This document shows positions 63,401 through 64,000 of a stretch of 64,000 bases of DNA, one piece after another (the stretch's first letter is position 1; each line of letters opens with the position of its first letter). A program made the position numbers and the translations under genes. This stretch comes from Lingula anatina (lineage: Eukaryota; Brachiopoda; Lingulata; Lingulida; Lingulidae), in the NCBI RefSeq assembly GCF_001039355.2, contig NW_019776113.1:352485-416484 (forward strand), in the 5' to 3' direction. Below the pieces are notes generated by a model that was not told the origin of the DNA, made no database searches, and saw only the letters and a list, made by a program, of their open reading frames with translations.

Positions 63401-63795
63401 CAGTGAATTCAGAATGTAAGGACGGGCAGTGCCAGTGTAGCCCTGGGTTCTACAGAGATGGACAGACTTGCTGTGAGTGACATCCACTTCTTTAGTACAT
63501 TAAGCTTGTAGAGAGCAATGTTGGATTCTAGGAAAATATATAGAGATAATGGTAAAATAAAAAAAGTTTTTTCCAACAATAAAAGTAAGTGCTCTTACCT
63601 TGTAGTTGCTGAACATTTAGTATCTAGAAGGCAATGACAAATACACCTGTACAATGTCCTATTTTTCTGTAGACCCCAAGAAGCAGCTGAACTTCCCCTG
63701 TGTTCTGGATGTAGAGTGTTTAGATGATGTTGCAGAGTGTAAAGAAGAAAAATGTCGATGTGGAGAGGGCTTCAGGGATGTTGGAGGGTTCTGTG
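32121..63795 (+). CDS. Gene B: signal peptide, SUEL lectin domain and 59+ EB/EGF-like modules (5' part)
   Basis: Tandem paralogue of gene A, open at the right edge. The exon at 32121-32205 gives a signal peptide, 35661-35981 a SUEL/galactose-binding-lectin-like domain (Pfam PF02140 type), and B1-B59 one six-cysteine module each, except B40, which holds one and a half. Junctions are all phase 1 and GT-AG, so the reading frame runs intact from the ATG through 63795, about 2,600 residues. Modules B6-B44 pair in order with A2-A39. The missing 3' end presumably codes further modules, a membrane segment and a tail as in gene A. The lectin domain suggests glycan binding at the tip of a long modular stalk; that role is inferred. 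Confidence 0.85.
33423..33466 (+). repeat. Poly-A tract
   Basis: Over 40 consecutive A in gene B intron 1. Confidence 0.95.
33565..33589 (+). promoter_or_regulatory. Nuclear-receptor-type half-site cluster (DR1 plus ERR-like site)
   Basis: AGGTCA-A-AGGTCA at 33565-33577 is a perfect DR1, followed by TCAAGGTCA at 33581-33589, the extended half-site used by ERR/SF-1-type receptors. A related TCAAGGTCA lies near 33483. Motif match only; may belong to a repeat. Confidence 0.3.
33815..33915 (+). repeat. Diverged direct repeat, copy 1
   Basis: Phrase from ctgtcaccagagata through ccttaacttcatttttac to acctatata, matched by 34467-34562 about 650 bp downstream. Confidence 0.6.
34467..34562 (+). repeat. 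Diverged direct repeat, copy 2
   Basis: Matches 33815-33915: ttgtcactagagat, ctttaacttcatttttcac, gacctatata. Likely remnants of one dispersed element. Confidence 0.6.
34818..34887 (+). repeat. C-run, T-run and (TG)n microsatellite
   Basis: A C homopolymer, then poly-T, then about 25 TG units in gene B intron 1. Confidence 0.93.
35661..35981 (+). CDS. Gene B exon 2: SUEL/galactose-binding-lectin-like domain
   Basis: A 321-nt phase 1-1 exon coding a whole domain of about 107 residues. It reads VIQLNLCLNTRLVIPPC, then KKINIILESYGRNPEG, DCTIRGDVFINLCQGKTEC and EYQCL near the end. The YGR motif after a beta strand, a following Cys, C-x-GK-x-x-C and the final Y-x-C are hallmarks of the SUEL (rhamnose/galactose-binding) lectin fold. 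The classical DPC-x(2)-x-KYL segment is modified (ASKCPQIETDD...NYLHLEYQC), so sugar binding is uncertain. Confidence 0.82.
36264..36407 (+). CDS. B1: EB/EGF-like module exon
   Basis: Reads RSRISLNQPC, ELNLDRCKDNNAHC, VKGYFAKIINGNPVCG. Long last gap (15) and third gap 6. First module after the lectin domain. Confidence 0.87.
36408..37882 (+). other. Intron B1-B2, nothing recognised
   Basis: 1,475 bp without a module-like exon on the + strand and no clear element ends. Confidence 0.6.
37883..38005 (+). CDS. B2: EB/EGF-like module exon
   Basis: Reads VPHIPLNGLC, AVPDICNSTNAEC, KPDFYEKYGSCG. An NST sequon lies in the second loop. Confidence 0.88.
38324..38449 (+). CDS. B3: EB/EGF-like module exon
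   Basis: Reads DYKIALGSRC, QSALDQCVDQFGRC, IQGYFPKAGMC. Ends TGC C, so the next codon is Arg. Confidence 0.88.
38450..39005 (+). other. Intron B3-B4, nothing recognised
   Basis: 556 bp of AT-rich sequence with several A and T runs; no exon-like segment. Confidence 0.6.
39006..39128 (+). CDS. B4: EB/EGF-like module exon
   Basis: Reads RPSIPLGDRC, APDEECADVAATC, NNDHYEKSGRCG. Confidence 0.88.
39371..39493 (+). CDS. B5: EB/EGF-like module exon
   Basis: Reads VAKLGLNDGC, SSQDVCKDENAAC, KGEYYEKNGKCG. By order it is the partner of the cut-off A1. Confidence 0.88.
39757..39882 (+). CDS. B6: EB/EGF-like module exon
   Basis: Reads VLKIPLNQRC, TESVDQCADPNSNC, TDTFFAKNIKCG. First gap 6. Partner of A2. 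Confidence 0.88.
40177..40305 (+). CDS. B7: EB/EGF-like module exon
   Basis: Reads APKIPINGVC, DLGDVCLDEFGRC, IDTHFYHTLMGKCG. Last gap 12. Positional partner of A3. Confidence 0.87.
40306..40833 (+). other. Intron B7-B8, nothing recognised
   Basis: 528 bp; no exon-like segment or repeat ends. Confidence 0.6.
40834..40956 (+). CDS. B8: EB/EGF-like module exon
   Basis: Reads VRKVPTSGDC, TSLDICADDNAEC, KQGYALLNNKCG. Acceptor is aag rather than cag. Partner of A4. Confidence 0.86.
41232..41351 (+). CDS. B9: EB/EGF-like module exon
   Basis: Reads EPRFGIGAPC, QDDDQCADGNARC, DQQCICKEGFFPLNERCG. Third gap 3, as in A5. Donor gtatag. Confidence 0.87.
41582..41707 (+). CDS. B10: EB/EGF-like module exon
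   Basis: Reads VQKPDVGGAC, DGPSYQCSDDNAIC, VITHYLSGRRCG. Best partner A6. Confidence 0.87.
41997..42128 (+). CDS. B11: EB/EGF-like module exon
   Basis: Reads VEKTGNGGQC, SPGSGQCADPNAVC, KTGFFNKNGNCG. Third gap 6 (DQITRR), as in A7. Confidence 0.87.
42319..42444 (+). CDS. B12: EB/EGF-like module exon, no gene A partner
   Basis: Reads VAELQPGSSC, SPGEQCGSNAEC, LPEFYVDTLTGQC. Second gap 5, last gap 12. Acceptor aag. Absent from gene A between A7 and A8. Confidence 0.85.
42745..42882 (+). CDS. B13: EB/EGF-like module exon, no gene A partner
   Basis: Reads LPRGKLSKPC, LPERYIPRCDDPNTEC, NPGNDTCVCQREHHIKNNRCG. First gap 8, third gap 6. Also absent from gene A. Confidence 0.86.
43131..43262 (+). 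CDS. B14: EB/EGF-like module exon
   Basis: Reads VPNIPTKSSC, VRNSEDVCADQNAEC, KPEFYFKDGQC. First gap 7. Partner of A8. Confidence 0.88.
43593..43724 (+). CDS. B15: EB/EGF-like module exon
   Basis: Reads KERGKVDTPC, LPVSSPVRCTDDDTRC, NPRHVKIGESC. First gap 8. Partner of A9. Confidence 0.87.
44099..44227 (+). CDS. B16: EB/EGF-like module exon
   Basis: Reads ILKKPINGSC, ATTSECADVNAEC, SSDHYFSIQDQAC. Last gap 12. Partner of A10. Confidence 0.87.
44228..44949 (+). other. Intron B16-B17, mostly occupied by a foldback element
   Basis: 722-bp intron; about 400 bp are the inverted-repeat element at 44481-44885, which ends about 65 bp before the B17 acceptor. Confidence 0.75.
44481..44885. mobile_element. 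Foldback MITE-like element with long terminal inverted repeats
   Basis: The left end (gtgcttcacaaaataac, ...tagaccaaaatttttgtcta) is matched in reverse complement by the right end (tagacaaaatttttggtct, ...gttattttgtgaaccatgc) over about 65-70 bp. Inside, ctcaagtcagttcc near 44710 and ggaaactgacttgag near 44768 form a second nested hairpin that again starts with TTTCACAAA. No coding capacity; non-autonomous DNA element by structure. Confidence 0.75.
44950..45078 (+). CDS. B17: EB/EGF-like module exon
   Basis: Reads RLRGGLNEPC, LPQARCTDTHSVC, EQDYFQKFGNCG. Third gap 6 (HLPTNI). Partner of A11. Confidence 0.87.
45333..45455 (+). CDS. B18: EB/EGF-like module exon
   Basis: Reads ELKPGPGDRC, FPGDVCLGNNSRC, AEGFQVVDGNCG. 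Partner of A12. Confidence 0.88.
45760..45888 (+). CDS. B19: EB/EGF-like module exon
   Basis: Reads EEGGKLGLQC, LTTPGEPCTVPQAEC, QREYFEMNGQCG. First gap 7. Partner of A13. Confidence 0.88.
46223..46366 (+). CDS. B20: EB/EGF-like module exon
   Basis: Reads VPLGELGEPC, RSVAGVQVCKDGEAEC, QRDFYQKETPTGPVCG. First gap 8, last gap 14. Positional partner of A14, which also has an expanded first loop. Confidence 0.87.
46712..46834 (+). CDS. B21: EB/EGF-like module exon
   Basis: Reads APRGDLNGPC, TSSGTCNDIFAQC, VETHFEKNGKCG. Partner of A15. Confidence 0.88.
46925..47092. mobile_element. Short MITE with GGGGCGGATC termini (hAT-like)
   Basis: 168 bp bounded by caggggcggatc and its near-complement atccgcccctg. 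Internally it repeats the words gaccgtcttccg/gtcttcc. The ends resemble a widespread animal hAT-type non-autonomous element; a clean 8-bp target duplication is not obvious. Confidence 0.7.
47318..47443 (+). CDS. B22: EB/EGF-like module exon
   Basis: Reads DPKKQLYSSC, TEEDVCKDENAVC, KVDFSPNSDNIC. Last gap 11. Partner of A16. Confidence 0.88.
47765..47887 (+). CDS. B23: EB/EGF-like module exon
   Basis: Reads ISNGQILTPC, LSNQRCLITNAEC, KKGYFYKNNVC. Partner of A17. Confidence 0.88.
48173..48310 (+). CDS. B24: EB/EGF-like module exon with long third loop
   Basis: Reads RPDIPYGSRC, EPGDSCAGEDVLC, then RRGDTAATL before CLC, KPDYGRSGDQC. Third gap 9. An RGD tripeptide lies in this loop. Partner of A18. 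Confidence 0.87.
48602..48721 (+). CDS. B25: EB/EGF-like module exon
   Basis: Reads KPLGELGQPC, LPDNTCRDSHARC, QQDYFEKNGQCG. Third gap 3. Partner of A19. Confidence 0.88.
48890..49018 (+). CDS. B26: EB/EGF-like module exon, near-identical to A20
   Basis: Reads VEKIPLNNYC, KAEDKDECLDGNAEC, REDACRCRNGYFEQGGKC. Bases 48943-49018 match A20 with four differences. First gap 7. Confidence 0.9.
49265..49399 (+). CDS. B27: EB/EGF-like module exon
   Basis: Reads RAKGKLNAPC, LEAVKGEEKCTDANTQC, LKNSYEKQEVCG. First gap 9. Partner of A21. Confidence 0.87.
49702..49921 (+). repeat. 106-bp tandem duplication of an acceptor plus 5' half exon
   Basis: Unit 49702-49807 is repeated at 49808-49913 with few differences. 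Each holds the ctaat(g/a)...tgtttcag acceptor region and the first 68 bases of exon B28. CAAACTAA occurs in the intron at 49702 and in the exon at 49914, with CAAACCAA at the junction, indicating duplication at an 8-base microhomology. Confidence 0.93.
49734..49807 (+). pseudogene. Duplicated 5' half of exon B28 (decoy acceptor)
   Basis: Reads VPQRPLGAPC, TPADVCEDRFAPC and then runs through the copied intron sequence into a TGA. The copy is offset by 106 bases, not a multiple of three, so use of this acceptor together with the real exon would break the frame. Confidence 0.75.
49840..49974 (+). CDS. B28: EB/EGF-like module exon
   Basis: Reads VPQHPLGAPC, TPADVCEDRFALC, NSQTNTCTCRQGYFEDDQEG then VCG. 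Third gap 6, last gap 12. The complete copy downstream of the decoy. Partner of A22. Confidence 0.86.
50260..50400 (+). CDS. B29: EB/EGF-like module exon
   Basis: Reads VLPTKEGSPDARC, LSPDISPRCLDANSQC, NQGYYAEQGRC. First gap 8. Partner of A23. Confidence 0.87.
50623..50745 (+). CDS. B30: EB/EGF-like module exon
   Basis: Reads LPQKSIGSSC, KRKEVCRDDNADC, SGSFFERDGEC. Partner of A24. Confidence 0.88.
50896..51018 (+). CDS. B31: EB/EGF-like module exon
   Basis: Reads ISRGKLDTPC, LPDNACSDTNTAC, LRGYEAKNGLCG. Partner of A25. Confidence 0.88.
51333..51461 (+). CDS. B32: EB/EGF-like module exon
   Basis: Reads VLRDPSKPQIPC, VRGNQCEDRNAIC, RDGFFLKQGRC. Two extra residues before the first Cys. Partner of A26. 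Confidence 0.87.
51744..51869 (+). CDS. B33: EB/EGF-like module exon
   Basis: Reads RPEIPLNGLC, EQNDVCEDDHAAC, NRDTHFEKNDQCG. Partner of A27. Confidence 0.88.
52110..52232 (+). CDS. B34: EB/EGF-like module exon
   Basis: Reads VPKGKLHTPC, KANGVCTDANTAC, TEDSYDNNGICG. Partner of A28. Confidence 0.88.
52444..52569 (+). CDS. B35: EB/EGF-like module exon
   Basis: Reads VPKSDIGDEC, NSDEGCTASSNLMC, KNGYIERSGVC. Second gap 7; ends TGC T with donor gtatgt. Positional partner of A29. Confidence 0.87.
52879..53016 (+). CDS. B36: EB/EGF-like module exon
   Basis: Reads FSRDAGNGDLDGPC, QQTEDCRQPNTEC, LPSHFEKNGQCG. Third gap 5. Partner of A30, sharing the long spacer and the LP-x-H segment. Confidence 0.87.
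53223..53345 (+). CDS. B37: EB/EGF-like module exon
   Basis: Reads VPKIPVGEDC, EPGDLCNSQRASC, DPGYTKDGDQCG. Donor gtcagt. Partner of A31. Confidence 0.88.
53674..53796 (+). CDS. B38: EB/EGF-like module exon
   Basis: Reads VGQGALGKEC, LPGALCSESGSVC, SPDYYEKNGNCG. Partner of A32. Confidence 0.88.
53993..54118 (+). CDS. B39: EB/EGF-like module exon
   Basis: Reads ERRGHGPGSPC, GQPGNTCGPHAEC, DDASYEKDGNCG. Gaps 6-5-4, matching A33. Confidence 0.88.
54397..54462. repeat. (TA)n microsatellite
   Basis: About 33 TA units in the B39-B40 intron, ending about 20 bp before the B40 acceptor. Confidence 0.95.
54484..54702 (+). CDS. B40: fused exon with one truncated and one complete module
   Basis: At 219 nt this is nearly twice the normal exon size. 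The first part reads VLKQGPGEEC, SERDPCVEPYTC, QDGQCK, giving four cysteines. It runs straight into EVPPGQEGTLDHRC, APGDVCFDVHAEC, ETTHFNDRGRCG, a full module. The halves match A34 and A35, which are separate exons in gene A. The intron, the CxC second cysteine and the last loop of the first module are missing. Confidence 0.88.
55003..55128 (+). CDS. B41: EB/EGF-like module exon
   Basis: Reads VRKSPLDSQC, SRDEECLDDSAVC, DENFHRLGTTC. Third gap 5. Partner of A36. Confidence 0.87.
55379..55501 (+). CDS. B42: EB/EGF-like module exon
   Basis: Reads ILNGAVDGKC, LAGLACLDNNAVC, RDGFYNDGGQCG. Partner of A37. Confidence 0.88.
55704..55832 (+). CDS. B43: EB/EGF-like module exon
   Basis: Reads AAKKGHLEDC, STDDDCQLEHSMC, MPAYVYNTQRQRCG. 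Last gap 12. Partner of A38. Confidence 0.87.
55833..56256 (+). other. Intron B43-B44, nothing certain
   Basis: 424 bp. An acceptor-like cttgcag at 56145-56151 is followed by DEEQKIKS and a stop with no cysteine, so it is not called an exon. Confidence 0.5.
56257..56379 (+). CDS. B44: EB/EGF-like module exon
   Basis: Reads VPQVTERTC, REDVECLDPNAEC, KQGHRPGPTGTCG. One residue short before the first Cys; last gap 11. Positional partner of A39. Confidence 0.86.
56778..56900 (+). CDS. B45: EB/EGF-like module exon of atypical length
   Basis: Reads DPESDGPQC, DRDADCPLNAKC, DTGYRLQNGRCVEG. Second gap 5, and unlike its neighbours it continues VEG after the last Cys before the donor. Confidence 0.84.
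56901..57449 (+). other. Intron B45-B46
   Basis: 549 bp. The words (gc)aaatttgcaag and (gc)aaacctgca recur several times between 56990 and 57100, a short degenerate internal repeat. Confidence 0.5.
57450..57566 (+). CDS. B46: EB/EGF-like module exon, shortest of gene B
   Basis: Only 117 nt. Reads VTGPGGQC, SSNSDCQDTNSYC, LDGYYALGKTCG; two residues are missing from the leader. Confidence 0.86.
57816..57938 (+). CDS. B47: EB/EGF-like module exon
   Basis: Reads VPSSNLNEAC, SSNEGCGDRNAEC, KDGYYDKNGAC. Confidence 0.88.
58249..58368 (+). CDS. B48: EB/EGF-like module exon
   Basis: Reads SETSGASGPC, TSDAGCTNGSYC, RPEHYQDGEDC. Second gap 5. Confidence 0.87.
58728..58850 (+). CDS. B49: EB/EGF-like module exon
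   Basis: Reads KLQVGDGEPC, RTPDACRVVDSQC, PEGYYADSLFC. Confidence 0.87.
58851..59357 (+). other. Intron B49-B50, nothing recognised
   Basis: 507 bp; an open frame at 59030-59305 lacks splice context and any module similarity. Confidence 0.55.
59358..59486 (+). CDS. B50: EB/EGF-like module exon
   Basis: Reads SLKQPLGGRC, RTDEACDYDNAKC, PQGFDANRLLKAC. Last gap 12. Confidence 0.87.
59537..59577 (+). repeat. (GT)n microsatellite
   Basis: Interrupted GT run 50 bases after B50, followed by a long T-rich stretch to the next acceptor. Confidence 0.9.
59689..59823 (+). CDS. B51: EB/EGF-like module exon
   Basis: Reads RLTESQLHQPC, QTEADCAVLENAEC, DDMHFDKDNDGTCG. Second gap 7, last gap 12. Confidence 0.87.
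60094..60219 (+). CDS. B52: EB/EGF-like module exon
   Basis: Reads DGSKSGLNGGC, GSDEECAPENAIC, RQGFVNNGPLC. Confidence 0.88.
60468..60590 (+). CDS. B53: EB/EGF-like module exon
   Basis: Reads SRKVGLDETC, LTNGVCGTDNSYC, KERFYRDRDQC. Ends TGC T. Confidence 0.88.
60680..60930. mobile_element. CTCCGCC-type short interspersed element, well preserved
   Basis: Starts tacctccgccaaggaggtt, whose first part can pair with the ccttggcgggg near the right end, so the termini are inverted repeats. It contains a (GTTT)n run at 60715-60750, the phrase gaccgattttgatgaaattttcagg, and ends gggtttttttctag. Same family as 29303-29625. No open frame. Confidence 0.75.
61254..61685 (-). mobile_element. Probable solo LTR of a retrotransposon
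   Basis: Read on the minus strand it starts TGTAGTTATGTA and ends TACATAACA, a TG...CA unit with complementary ends. In the expected order it has a TATA box (GGTATAAAAGACG near 61585) and then a polyadenylation-type CAATAAACC near 61445. Length (432 bp) fits an LTR. A matching target-site duplication is not seen, and no gag or pol is present. Confidence 0.6.
61870..61992 (+). CDS. B54: EB/EGF-like module exon
   Basis: Reads LPQTVLGGRC, VSDEACLNENSAC, QQGFYNNRGRCG. Confidence 0.88.
62142..62261 (+). CDS. B55: EB/EGF-like module exon
   Basis: Reads DKQVGVGDSC, RSPEACVDNADC, KSGYFQNGELC. Second gap 5. Confidence 0.87.
62262..62633 (+). other. Intron B55-B56, nothing recognised
   Basis: 372 bp of AT-rich sequence without exon-like or repeat structure. 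Confidence 0.6.
62634..62756 (+). CDS. B56: EB/EGF-like module exon
   Basis: Reads TQQGGQGSQC, TLDGQCRERNSAC, SIGYYYDEDQCG. Confidence 0.88.
62987..63109 (+). CDS. B57: EB/EGF-like module exon
   Basis: Reads VPQSGLTGDC, DSNKACLTENAEC, KQQFFKDQLKCG. Confidence 0.88.
63350..63472 (+). CDS. B58: EB/EGF-like module exon
   Basis: Reads VSKKQLGEPC, PSKEACDTVNSEC, SPGFYRDGQTC. Ends TGC T, so the next exon starts with Tyr. Confidence 0.88.
63673..63795 (+). CDS. B59: EB/EGF-like module exon, last in window
   Basis: Reads YPKKQLNFPC, VLDVECLDDVAEC, GEGFRDVGGFCG, then donor gtaaga. The gene continues to the right. Confidence 0.87.
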
Positions 63796-64000
63796 GTAAG
63801 ATCTAATATATTTTCTTTAAAGTGATTTTGCATACTTACTGTATATTCTGTTCTGTAGTTTTTGTTGTCAGCATTATATAAATGATATATTATCTAATAT
63901 TTTACAGCATATATGATATGTGTAATGAGAAAAACCAGCATGTGCCAAAACTTCCTTTAAATAATAAAAGTAGATTTAGTTATGCAATGAGTCCTTGATG
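63796..64000 (+). other. Start of the next gene B intron
   Basis: AT-rich sequence to the window edge; no acceptor followed by a module is reached. Confidence 0.7.

Overview
The window is eukaryotic DNA: AT-rich, full of microsatellites, with short coding exons bounded by GT-AG introns. All well-supported coding sequence is on the + strand. One-module exons of EB/EGF-like type, a SUEL-type lectin exon and the kinds of short interspersed repeats present suggest a lophotrochozoan, most likely a bivalve mollusc. The species is an inference from general knowledge, not read directly.

Layout. (1) Bases 1-28793 are the 3' part of a giant gene (gene A): at least 67 consecutive exons, each coding one about 41-47 residue, six-cysteine EB/EGF-like module, then a juxtamembrane exon, a transmembrane exon and one long exon for a proline- and tyrosine-containing cytoplasmic tail ending in TGA at 28791. 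(2) Bases 28794-32120 are 3' UTR plus intergenic DNA with one degenerate mobile element. (3) Bases 32121-63795 are the 5' part of a second gene of the same kind (gene B): signal-peptide exon, 3.5-kb first intron, SUEL/galactose-binding-lectin-like exon, then 59 module exons before the window ends. The start of gene A and the end of gene B lie outside.

Genes A and B are head-to-tail tandem duplicates. Their modules can be paired exon by exon over about 38 gene A modules (A2-A39 with B6-B44), with one two-exon insertion/deletion and one place where two gene A exons correspond to a single fused gene B exon. By that logic gene A should begin upstream with a signal peptide and SUEL domain, and gene B should end downstream with a membrane anchor and tail. 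The predicted product is a very long cell-surface or secreted modular protein. Every module exon is phase 1-1 and a multiple of three, so any module can be skipped or duplicated without breaking the frame.

The locus shows several stages of ongoing module change: tandem triplications of exon 3' halves with their donor sites (1-189 and 18011-18225), a duplicated acceptor plus 5' half exon created at an 8-base microhomology (49702-49921), a fused one-and-a-half-module exon (54484-54702), and a 76-bp near-identical tract between A20 and B26 that looks like gene conversion. Introns carry two foldback elements, two copies of a CTCCGCC-type repeat family and a probable solo LTR.
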